This document shows positions 1-5,313 of a DNA stretch of 5,313 bases, one piece after another (the stretch's first letter is position 1; each line of letters starts with the position of its first letter). The stretch comes from Spirochaetaceae bacterium (GTDB taxonomy: Bacteria > Spirochaetota > Spirochaetia > Sphaerochaetales > Sphaerochaetaceae): contig DMKZ01000029.1 in assembly GCA_003454065.1 (NCBI GenBank), positions 1-5,313 of the forward strand, read 5' to 3'. The translations under genes and the position numbers were made by a program. The notes under the pieces are model-generated. The model made no database searches and had not been told where the DNA came from. It saw nothing but the letters and a program-made list of their open reading frames with translations.

Positions 1-93
1 CTTCGTTTTCATAGCCACGTCTAAAACGTAAATGCTTTGAACCTTATCACCCGTCTGAATCGCAGGAATCGTTCTCACGCTTATTTCATTCAG
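1..93 (-). CDS. N-terminal part of an unidentified protein running off the left edge; possible OB-fold, YhaM-like exoribonuclease
   Basis: The minus strand is open without a stop from the left border of the repeat element to base 1. It reads NEISVRTIPAIQTGDKVQS and then IYVLDVAMKTK. The pattern of a short lead, GDKV, then a hydrophobic strand and a K-T-K turn resembles the first strands of an N-terminal OB-fold, as in YhaM-type 3'-5' exoribonucleases, where a GKPYL-like segment would follow outside the window. This is a resemblance from about 30 residues only. No ATG lies in frame before the window edge except the internal one in VAMK. Candidate starts are CTG at 93-91, which overlaps the edge of the repeat element, and GTG at 78-76. 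Neither has a strong Shine-Dalgarno sequence. The frame stays open upstream into the element as far as a TGA near 135, so the native start has probably been replaced. The gene may be a living gene with an unusual start or a 5'-damaged one. Confidence 0.4.
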   Translation of the reverse strand, partial: MNEISVRTIPAIQTGDKVQSIYVLDVAMKTK

Positions 94-256
94 GGCACTT
101 CTAAAAACCTGCTGCCCAGAGAGCGCCTGCGGATTTCAGAGGCGGAAAATCGCCGTAAACCAGCGGAATACTGTCATATTTTGCTGGTTTCCGGCGATTT
201 TCAGACCCGAAAGGCATCAGGTGAAATCGGGCTCTGAGGTTTTTAGAAGCGTCCCC
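93..256. mobile_element. MITE-like palindromic element with terminal inverted repeats
   Basis: The left end (93-110) reads GGGCACTTCTAAAAACCT. The right end (238-256), read on the other strand, is GGGGACGCTTCTAAAAACCT. They share a perfect 13-base inverted repeat (98-110 against 238-250) and a G-run at each outer edge. Inside lies a second, longer inverted repeat (146-164/183-201), and the parts between the two repeats also show weak mirrored matches around GATTTCA. The element contains no credible gene: the open frame on the plus strand across it merely follows the palindrome. Length, terminal repeats and lack of coding capacity fit a miniature inverted-repeat element moved by a transposase in trans. 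I see no convincing target-site duplication (flanks ATTTCATTCA and TACGCCTTCT), so the boundaries could be off by a few bases. It sits between a nuclease-gene remnant and the start region of the left-edge gene. Confidence 0.65.
146..201. repeat. Long near-perfect hairpin inside the element; possible bidirectional terminator
   Basis: AAAATCGCCGTAAACCAGC (146-164) pairs with GCTGGTTTCCGGCGATTTT (183-201) at 18 of 19 positions, around an 18-base loop. The outer ends of the stem are A4 on one side and T4 on the other, so in either direction the stem would be followed by a short U-run. That is reminiscent of, though weaker than, a bidirectional intrinsic terminator. It could stop transcription coming from the hydrolase/nuclease remnants before the left-edge gene, or simply be the structural core of the element. 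Confidence 0.6.
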
Positions 257-420
257 TACGCCTTCTCAACTCTGCACTCGTGCTTCTTGGTCTTCTTGTC
301 GTAGCTGATACATATCAGGAGAGTGTTGCCCTCATACTTCTCAAGTCCTGCGAAATAACGCTTTTCCCTTATCTTGTCGAGAGCCGTATTGGCGGAGCCT
401 TTGACTTTAATTTTCGCCAG
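256..420 (-). pseudogene. C-terminal remnant of a PD-(D/E)XK nuclease domain protein (AAA-ATPase-like, DUF1703/PDDEXK_9 type)
   Basis: Reading the minus strand from about 420 gives 54 residues ending in TAG at 258-256. Key pieces are KIKVKGSANTALDKI, REKRYFAGLEKYEG, NTLLICISYD and KKTKKHECRVEKA. This matches the pattern at the end of the AAA-ATPase-like proteins that carry a C-terminal PD-(D/E)XK domain: a strand with ExK, then SAxxALxQIxxKxY, then a hydrophobic strand ending in the F/Y-D-K-x-T turn and a short final strand. The acidic residue of the ExK pair is not present: the frame reads LAKIKVK at that position. No ATG, ribosome site or ATPase part precedes it; upstream it runs straight into the end of the hydrolase remnant, which reads a different frame. 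It is therefore a broken 3' end left by recombination or deletion. Full-length relatives are several hundred residues long and their function is poorly known. Confidence 0.7.
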
Positions 421-1487
421 CGATGCGCGATGCGAGGGGATCTCCCTTGAGATTTGTCAGCACCTCCACTCCGCCTCCGATGCTCGCTTTCGCGCTTATA
501 CTCAGATCGACATCATCGCCATACGCTATGACTATATACGGCTGTTTTGCGAAATCATGCTTTTTCGCATGATATGCGAGAGAAATGTCCTTCAGACATT
601 GGGGAGTCGAATCGCTATCCAGACCAGATTGCGAAAAGCGCTTCAGCTGCTCAAGAGAATAATTCTCGCCGGTTGCGCTCGAAAGCATGGTCATCAGCAA
701 TGCCTCGCCGCCTTTGTCCGATGACTTCATTTCCGCGATGACATTAACTTCCATGGTAGTAAGAACCCACATCAACAGTTGTCTTGACATCATAACTGCC
801 ATTCGTAATCATGTCGCTGAAGAACCTTACGTATTCATTGCAAGACATATCGGCAGGGCCCGCCCTGCCTATCAGCGCCTTAATCTCGATCGGCTTTTCA
901 TACGCATCATCCAAAACATACAAAAGCTCAAGATTCGCACCTGCGCCATAGCCGTCTAAAACCGCGAAAGAAGGGTCTATATGAAGAACCGACGCGTTTT
1001 TCCTTATGAATTTGAACAGCGTCTCAATATCTTTGACCTGATCTGAAATCCTATTCCCGTTGTCGAAGAAAAGACTGTAATTGACAGACACAATCGGAAT
1101 GCCGTATTTTCTGACATAGCTATCCGCGTATTTCTCATTGCCATGTTCAAAGAACCTGTCATACTCATCCGCATTTCCGCTATTCCATGAACCGCTGCGG
1201 ACATAAACGACGCAGGGCATGTCTTGGGCGATTTCATCGGCAGGTTTCGGCAAATAGAGGTTGAATGTGGTGGAACCATCTGCTCCGGCATAATCCGAGT
1301 ATGCTATTTCCGAATACTTATAAACGCCTGAAGGCATAAGCATCGACTTCGGAAGCGAGGAAAGCGACAATATGCCGTCTTGCGCATCGTCTTGACGAAA
1401 AGGCACGCCCACCCCATCGGATTGGGTATTGCACGAAGAAAACAGAACAGCAAGCAGCAATGCGAATAAAACAAAATGCCTTTTCAA
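407..1487 (-). pseudogene. Frameshifted lipoprotein of the alpha/beta-hydrolase (BD-FAE/carboxylesterase-like) family
   Basis: The start chosen is TTG at 1487, because GGAG lies six bases upstream and the protein then opens MKRHFVLFALLLAVLFSSC, a lipoprotein signal peptide with Cys19 as the lipidated residue. Family features follow: a first strand (FNLYLPKP), a strand at CVVYVRSGSW (about 92-101) in the place of the HGGxW oxyanion loop, a VSVNY strand, a D-x-x-x-L-x-F-I-R-K-N-A helix with HIDP, the elbow G-Y-G-A-G (179-183), and GRAGPADM. Three defects are visible. The elbow has Gly (codon 947-945, GGC) where the nucleophilic Ser belongs. The oxyanion HGG is lost. The frame ends at 744, while the rest of the protein (PQCLKDISLAYH, then QPYIVIAYGDDVDL, a typical late strand with GDxD) continues in another frame to a TAA at 409-407. 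The shift lies near 745-755. No catalytic His is found near the end, where the sequence joins the nuclease remnant. Intact relatives are exported esterases acting on acylated carbohydrates or peptides; this copy is very unlikely to be active. Confidence 0.75.
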
Positions 1488-1493
1488 ACACCA

Positions 1494-1497
1494 CTCC
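1494..1497 (-). promoter_or_regulatory. Ribosome binding site deciding the TTG start of the hydrolase
   Basis: GGAG on the minus strand, six bases before TTG at 1487-1485. It supports this start over an in-frame upstream ATG at 1550. That ATG would place 21 extra residues before a perfect signal peptide and would start upstream of the likely promoter's transcription start. Confidence 0.75.
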
Positions 1498-1521
1498 GCA
1501 ACCAAATAGCAAACGGATGGG

Positions 1522-1550
1522 ATTATACCGATTTTCCAAATTAAAGCCAA
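1522..1550 (-). promoter_or_regulatory. Sigma-70-type promoter driving the hydrolase gene
   Basis: On the minus strand, TTGGCT (1550-1545, four of six matches to TTGACA) is separated by exactly 17 bases from a perfect TATAAT (1527-1522). The -35 box lies in the last codons of nadD and the nadD stop codon falls in the spacer. Transcription would begin near 1514-1516, leaving a leader of about 28 bases that contains the GGAG site. This makes the hydrolase a separate transcription unit, in contrast to the tightly packed genes upstream. Confidence 0.7.
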
Positions 1551-2260
1551 TCCCGCATTTTCGAGAGCTCACCCCTGACGCGCGGCGTCAGCATGTCATC
1601 ATCAGGACTCGAGGTAATTTCCGAAAACCTGCCGTTCGTCAATGCTCGCTGACTGATGCTTGTGCTTGACGCCTCCATAATATCGTTATCCGCATAATAC
1701 GCATCAAAGCCCTCTTGCGCCAAGCGGCTGCGCATTTCAGCTAAATGCGAAGCTTCGGCGAGGATTCGTCGGAACACGATGAACCGGACATGCTTCCTAA
1801 GATAATCGGGATTCGCCCACTTGTCCAATTTCTCCAATATGTCATCTCCGATAGCAAAGCCGAACTTGAATTCATTGCCGCAACTGCCATCCGGATCGAT
1901 GCGCCGGCGCAGCATTTCAAGAAGCTGATAGGTGGCAATCTGCTTTCCGGCGTTTTTCTCGATGTCGCTTACATCAATGCCTTGCATGTTGTCGTCAGGA
2001 TAAATGTCCTTGTAATCCTCCATGGCAAGCTCCAGCAATCTCATGCGCTCTTGAAACGGCATCATTTCCGAAATGCTTTTGAACGGAGTATGATACGACG
2101 GAACCACCAATATTCGCGAAGACGGAAAAAGCTCGCGGCACGAATGCAGAACATGCAAGTGCCCCTTATGAGGAGGCGAAAAAGTCCCCCCGAACACGAT
2201 TGGAAATTCGATTTTTTCTTGGGCGCATCCAAAATCGCACTGGCCGGGAAAAGTCTCCAT
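1541..2260 (-). CDS. nadD: Nicotinate-nucleotide adenylyltransferase (NadD)
   Basis: Transfers AMP from ATP to nicotinate mononucleotide, making deamido-NAD in the cytoplasmic NAD pathway. The 239-residue product shows the nucleotidyltransferase hallmarks in order. GGTFSPPHKGH (24-34) contains the H-x-G-H signature. VPSYHTPFK (53-61) is the VPxxxPPHK-like segment. The F-x-I-G-D-D segment followed by W148 is the IGxDxxxxLxxW nicotinate-site region, and RFIVFRR (159-165) is the next strand. ASSTSISQR (197-205) is the ISSTxIR loop, with Ser where the loop's Arg usually stands and an Arg two residues later. LTPRVRGEL (224-232) is the end of the domain. Asp of the usual GxFDP is Ser here. The ATG at 2260 gives about 18 residues before the first strand, longer than typical NadD (about 190-220 in total). 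It follows the FAD-subunit stop by five bases with only a distant AAGG (about 13 bases away), so it is probably translated by coupling. An Ile or Val codon start nearer the Rossmann strand cannot be excluded. Confidence 0.88.
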   Translation of the reverse strand: METFPGQCDFGCAQEKIEFPIVFGGTFSPPHKGHLHVLHSCRELFPSSRILVVPSYHTPFKSISEMMPFQERMRLLELAMEDYKDIYPDDNMQGIDVSDIEKNAGKQIATYQLLEMLRRRIDPDGSCGNEFKFGFAIGDDILEKLDKWANPDYLRKHVRFIVFRRILAEASHLAEMRSRLAQEGFDAYYADNDIMEASSTSISQRALTNGRFSEITSSPDDDMLTPRVRGELSKMRDWL

Positions 2261-2265
2261 TGCGA

Positions 2266-3213
2266 CTAGAACACCTTCACGAGTATTTCTTCGAGGACAT
2301 CATCGAAAAGGAGCTGCGCATGGCGGTTCCTGTCATCGTCGCCGAAAAACTTGGATAGTTCGGACACGAATACGGATCTCATCTTCTTCACGCCTTGCGA
2401 CAGAACGTATTGCGAACCGTTGTTATTCATTATCTGCATGGTATCATGAAACATATAGCATCCCTTGTTCGCATAGCAGACCGCCATACTGACTTTGGCG
2501 ACTTGGTCGGCATTTTCGTATTTCATGTAATTCCCTGCGAGAACGATTGCCTTTTCAGGCGAAAAAAACGAATTCTTATGCGTTTTGAAAAAGCTGCACG
2601 ACTTACTCGAATCGTTTCTTGGGATGAAAAGCTTCTCAATGAATGCCTTCCTGCTGATGCCATCCGATTCCAAGGCATTATCCGAAACGCCGGAAGCATC
2701 TGAATCGTCCGAATCGGTGTCGTCAGCAAGCCTGCCGCACAGCTTCTCGAGAAGAATATGCTCGCTGATCAGCCTTTCCCTATCCGCCCTATGCACAAGG
2801 ACGCTTGCGGACAAAGCTATGAGAGCAACGGACAAATCATAAATGACGCCATCAGGATATATGGTCCCGCCGACGCTTGCGCAACGGACGATGGAATATG
2901 GAATATTCTTCTCCAATGAGATGCGCACGAGTTCCGGCATGGACGGCTCATCAAGCAAAGCGCTCAGCCTGACATTGGACTCAATCTCGAAAAAATCCAT
3001 CTTCTTGTTAAAGCCCATGAGGAATCTGGGGTTAGGCCCTCCCATCAGATCGACTATGTTAAGAGCAAAAAAATCCGGATATCGCGATTGCCTGCGCATG
3101 ACATGCGTACCGGCGGAAACCAAAACCGATTTCCTATGCCCGAAAAACATTTCGTCTATGTCGGACACCTTCTTCGGCCTCAATACAAACGGGGATCTTC
3201 CTGCGTTATACAA
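2266..3213 (-). CDS. FAD-binding subunit of a xanthine dehydrogenase/CO dehydrogenase-type complex
   Basis: 315 residues, close to the usual 280-300 of the CoxM/XdhB family, which passes electrons between [2Fe-2S] clusters and FAD (and NAD or another acceptor). FVLRPKKVSDID opens the FAD-binding domain. VSAGTHVM (32-39) is the first pyrophosphate loop (usually AGGTDL), followed by NIVDL. The second loop is CASVGGTIYPDG (111-122), the family's ATVGGN motif, followed by DLSVALIALSASVLV. The C-terminal domain is recognisable from NYMKYENADQVAKVSMAV (the YxKxxxRxxxDxAxVxVA region). An acidic Ser/Asp-rich insertion (164-184) lies between the two halves, and the tail after about 270 is not typical. 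The start is TTG at 3213, set by AAGGAG eight bases upstream. It overlaps the Fe-S gene by eight bases, which implies coupled translation. The first loop has Ala where the family has Gly. The substrate is unknown. Confidence 0.82.
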   Translation of the reverse strand: MYNAGRSPFVLRPKKVSDIDEMFFGHRKSVLVSAGTHVMRRQSRYPDFFALNIVDLMGGPNPRFLMGFNKKMDFFEIESNVRLSALLDEPSMPELVRISLEKNIPYSIVRCASVGGTIYPDGVIYDLSVALIALSASVLVHRADRERLISEHILLEKLCGRLADDTDSDDSDASGVSDNALESDGISRKAFIEKLFIPRNDSSKSCSFFKTHKNSFFSPEKAIVLAGNYMKYENADQVAKVSMAVCYANKGCYMFHDTMQIMNNNGSQYVLSQGVKKMRSVFVSELSKFFGDDDRNRHAQLLFDDVLEEILVKVF

Positions 3214-3751
3214 CTCTGTTTCTCCTTATTTTAATGCCCGTATCCACTATTGCGCTTACGTTTTTCATCGAAAGGCAGAAACATGACGAAAGATTCATGT
3301 TAGATGCTATAATACGCGTTTTCTCCTCTGCGAATCTGGCGTCCATTATCCCGCCGTATCTGGTCTCGTATTCCAGGTATTCGCCTATGATATATGACAA
3401 TATCATGGTCTTAGAGGCAAAGCAATCATGGCACGGCTTCAGCTTCAAAAGCTCGTAAGCATCGAAAACGTCGCTGGCCTCCTCAAAGCCGAGAAAGTAA
3501 TCGGCCGTCGTGACCTTCTTCCCGTTAGCCTTGTATGCGGGCATCAGGCATGACGGAAGCAATTCGCGAGCGCCGGACAGCTTAAAGGCGTCTTCCATGA
3601 AGCACAGGCAGTTCATGCACTTCTTGTCCGAGCATTTGCAATACAAGCCCTCGCTGCCGATTTTCCTCTGTCTTATGAAATCCAGAAGCGACATGTGGGT
3701 GTATATGTCCGCGGATATGTTCACATCGTCAATAATGCAGTTGATCTTCAT
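3206..3751 (-). CDS. Two-[2Fe-2S] iron-sulphur subunit of a xanthine dehydrogenase-type complex
   Basis: 181 residues, the normal length for the CoxS/XdhC small subunit. The N-terminal plant-ferredoxin-like domain holds C40-x4-C45-x2-C48 and C68 (PSCL, as in NSCL), with LLDFIRQR before it as in the family's LLDxLRDxL. The C-terminal helical domain holds C107-x2-C110 and C157-x-C159. All eight ligands of the two clusters are thus present. The residues around the second cluster are unusual: the family has Q-C-G-F-C-T-P-G, where Gln contacts the pterin, and C-R-C-T-G-Y. This protein has P-C-H-D-C-F-A-S and C-F-C-L-S-M. It therefore still looks able to carry electrons but no longer shows the normal contact to a molybdopterin cofactor. 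The ATG at 3751 is preceded by GGGAG with a ten-base gap, and the gene overlaps the large-subunit gene by 23 bases. No twin-arginine or secretion signal is visible, so it should be cytoplasmic. Confidence 0.88.
   Translation of the reverse strand: MKINCIIDDVNISADIYTHMSLLDFIRQRKIGSEGLYCKCSDKKCMNCLCFMEDAFKLSGARELLPSCLMPAYKANGKKVTTADYFLGFEEASDVFDAYELLKLKPCHDCFASKTMILSYIIGEYLEYETRYGGIMDARFAEEKTRIIASNMNLSSCFCLSMKNVSAIVDTGIKIRRNRVV
3222..3227 (-). promoter_or_regulatory. Strong ribosome binding site for the FAD subunit (TTG start)
   Basis: AAGGAG on the minus strand with eight bases to TTG at 3213. It lies inside the 3' end of the Fe-S gene and fixes the start at a non-ATG codon within the overlap. 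Confidence 0.8.
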
Positions 3752-5312
3752 TGTCCATCAGCTCCCTGATATATGAAATGAAAGAATTCAAAACAGACCT
3801 CGAACTGAATGTCTGATCGGATTTCAAGAAACGTATTTCGGTTTTCTTGTACTCGAAATCGTCATCTGCTTCGATATCGAATTTCTGCATCGAGTCCCTC
3901 ATAGCCCCCAAAAGCTTCATTCTTTCCGCCGTCTCGTCGGCTTTTTCGTTCACCGTGACGACCATGCTTATCCTGAAAATGCGCTTGTGATACGGATTGT
4001 ATTCGGCTATGAACAAAGTCAATCCTCTCATGCTATACAACCCGCCCTTCCTCTGTATTTTGCAAACCTGATCGAAGGACGGAATGGCATTGCTGTCCAA
4101 AGCGCCCTGTTTGGAGCATGAAATAGCACAGGCTATCCGGCGTGTCAGCCTTCTCGCCGCGGAAAGCTCTCCTATCTGCTTCGTGCCGCTATGATAAACC
4201 AATCTCTTGTATTGAAAATGGCAATCGTTCATGAGAGCCTCAAGCTTCTCCACGCTGCTTTCGGAAATCCTCATTTTCTCCGAATTGAAAATCCAATTCT
4301 CGCTCAAAAGGCCTGACATGACATAATCATACCCTGCCTTTTCGGCTATCATGTTCTGGTAAGCCATGGACTCCGTCAAAAGCTTGAAATAAATGTCTTC
4401 GCCGGGATCAAGCGAATACGAGCGATCGACGCCGTCAATCGTTATGTCGATTCTTAAATACGCAAGAGGATACACCGGCAGGACGGCGCTTATTATGTTG
4501 AATATCAGCTCCTTGCGGAATATGTTTCGAACGCACGAGCGAACCAGCACGGAGCATTCCTCCGAAACCTCCATGTCAAAACCTTTTTCCTGTTCGGCAT
4601 CTGCCGGCTCGATGCTTGCGCGCACATCGCTTTCAGGTCCGGCTTCTTCGCCTTCGCCGCCTTTGACGGTTCTTCTGATTTTGGAAATCCTTCGGACATC
4701 AACTTGAGGGATCTGGCAAACAGGAATGAATTCGAATACGATCGTTCGTTCGTATTTCATGCAAGCCTTGAGAGCAACGATGCAAGCCCTGAGAACGGAG
4801 AAAAAGAACTTCCTGCCTATTCTCTTCGGGTTTCTGACCTCGCGACCGGGAGCATACGTCGCGTTTTCATATCTCATCGCCACGACATTCTCGATTCTGA
4901 AAAACTTCCTGATTTGATTTTGAAGAAATTCGCAATAATCCGTCTCGACGCGCAGAAAATAGAAACCGGAGGAATCCAACGAAACCTTGACCACCCCTAC
5001 ATACGAGGCGCATTCGTTTCTCTGCGGTATCGTAAAGGATTTGAAAACTTCCTCGGCGCCTTCGTAGGAAATCATCCTCCTGCCTATCTCCCTGCTGAAC
5101 GAAAAAGGCTTGCCCGCCTTGCGTCCTCGGCAAACCGGCGATGCTTCGATTTTGGCGGATCGGACGAGAAAGTCCAACTCGGTGTAATCGTAATGGAATA
5201 CGGAAACGATGGGAAATGAATCGGAATCCTCACCGACCGCGTTCTCATATAGGAAAAAGTCGTCGTCCAGCGGTTCTATTTTAAATGTCCTGTATAAAAA
5301 ATCCGAAATCCC
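3729..5312 (-). CDS. Degenerate molybdopterin-subunit-like protein of a xanthine dehydrogenase-type complex (5' end outside window)
   Basis: The frame is open from the right edge. A TTG at 5177 is not the true start, because 45 further in-frame residues (GISDFLYRTFKIEPLDDDF and on) precede it with no stop. The 527 residues present correspond to the later part of a large subunit that normally has about 750. Family rhythm is visible. FLRVETDYCEFLQNQIRKFF (about 119-138) stands where 'TxTQxPxxxRxxLA' occurs. APGRE (about 154-158) falls near the GGFGGKE position and is followed by a helix like ALAA..RPVK. SLDPGEDIYF, then MAYQNMIAEKAGYDY and GLLSEN (about 300-339), follow the 'AFRGFGxPQ ... ExxMDxIAxxLGxDPxxxRxxN' pattern. 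The glycine-rich motifs that bind the cofactor, and the late G-x-G-E segment with the catalytic Glu, are not recognisable. The protein instead ends in NSFISYIRELMDNE. A charged linker (about 216-250) separates two halves. Its position directly before the Fe-S and FAD genes is the strongest support for this identity. The alternative is an unrelated protein. Confidence 0.6.
   Translation of the reverse strand, partial: GISDFLYRTFKIEPLDDDFFLYENAVGEDSDSFPIVSVFHYDYTELDFLVRSAKIEASPVCRGRKAGKPFSFSREIGRRMISYEGAEEVFKSFTIPQRNECASYVGVVKVSLDSSGFYFLRVETDYCEFLQNQIRKFFRIENVVAMRYENATYAPGREVRNPKRIGRKFFFSVLRACIVALKACMKYERTIVFEFIPVCQIPQVDVRRISKIRRTVKGGEGEEAGPESDVRASIEPADAEQEKGFDMEVSEECSVLVRSCVRNIFRKELIFNIISAVLPVYPLAYLRIDITIDGVDRSYSLDPGEDIYFKLLTESMAYQNMIAEKAGYDYVMSGLLSENWIFNSEKMRISESSVEKLEALMNDCHFQYKRLVYHSGTKQIGELSAARRLTRRIACAISCSKQGALDSNAIPSFDQVCKIQRKGGLYSMRGLTLFIAEYNPYHKRIFRISMVVTVNEKADETAERMKLLGAMRDSMQKFDIEADDDFEYKKTEIRFLKSDQTFSSRSVLNSFISYIRELMDNEDQLHY
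3762..3766 (-). promoter_or_regulatory. Ribosome binding site of the Fe-S subunit
   Basis: GGGAG on the minus strand ten bases upstream of ATG 3751, located within the last codons of the large-subunit gene. It supports the 23-base overlap rather than a later internal start. Confidence 0.6.
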
Positions 5313-5313
5313 G

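Noticed and set aside
37..237. Small plus-strand gene across the repeat element
   Set aside because: It is made of the two arms of the palindrome and has no ribosome site or recognisable domain.
81..265. Target-site duplication flanking the element
   Set aside because: The ten bases on either side (ATTTCATTCA and TACGCCTTCT) share no direct repeat of more than two bases.
1548..1550. ATG as the start of the hydrolase
   Set aside because: It lies in the -35 region of the likely promoter and puts 21 residues before an ideal signal peptide; TTG at 1487 has GGAG six bases upstream.
1318..1572. Minus-strand 84-codon frame overlapping the hydrolase start
   Set aside because: It is an alternative frame over the signal-peptide region; the hydrolase frame continues into recognisable family motifs, this one does not.
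1745..2269. Plus-strand open frame of 174 codons
   Set aside because: It is antisense to nadD, which has clear nucleotidyltransferase motifs.
5175..5177. TTG as the start of the large-subunit gene
   Set aside because: The same frame is open for 45 more codons to the window edge, and those residues look like real protein; no ribosome site stands before the TTG.
4704..5219. Long plus-strand open frame of 171 codons
   Set aside because: It lies opposite the large-subunit frame, shows no family pattern and has low-complexity composition typical of an antisense shadow.
1..5313. CRISPR array, tRNA or rRNA gene
   Set aside because: No regularly spaced direct repeats, no cloverleaf with a TTCRA arm and no conserved rRNA segment was found on reading both strands.

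Overview
The window reads almost entirely on the minus strand. It suggests a host-associated or rumen spirochaete (Treponema-like). The reasons are moderate GC, TTG starts with strong Shine-Dalgarno sequences, a lipoprotein signal with a relaxed spirochaete-style lipobox (FSSC), and a remnant of the AAA-ATPase/PD-(D/E)XK family that is abundant in such genomes. This assignment is an inference, not a proof.

Right part (about 5313 to 2266, transcribed leftwards): three overlapping genes make up a xanthine dehydrogenase / CO dehydrogenase-type set. They are a molybdopterin-subunit-like protein (its 5' end lies beyond the right edge), a two-[2Fe-2S] subunit (3206-3751) and a FAD-binding subunit (2266-3213). 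All eight cluster cysteines and the FAD loops remain. The large subunit keeps the fold's sequence rhythm, but I cannot find the glycine-rich molybdopterin motifs or the C-terminal catalytic glutamate segment. This looks like a redox complex that has lost or replaced its molybdenum centre, and it is the most interesting part of the window.

Middle (1541-2260): nadD, nicotinate-nucleotide adenylyltransferase, follows the FAD subunit by five bases and is probably the last gene of the same transcript. A good sigma-70-type promoter (1522-1550) overlaps its 3' end and fires leftwards into a lipoprotein alpha/beta-hydrolase gene with a TTG start at 1487.

Left part (1-1487): a decayed zone. The hydrolase is frameshifted near 745-755, has glycine where the nucleophilic serine should be, and loses its C-terminus at about 410-420. 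There it meets a 54-codon remnant of the C-terminus of a PD-(D/E)XK nuclease domain. The stop codon of that remnant touches an approximately 164-bp, largely palindromic MITE-like element (93-256). On the other side of the element begins the N-terminal region of another minus-strand gene that runs off the left edge, possibly an OB-fold/exoribonuclease-type protein. Its original start codon appears to have been displaced by the element. No tRNA, rRNA or CRISPR array was seen, and no gene-free stretch exceeds 300 bases.
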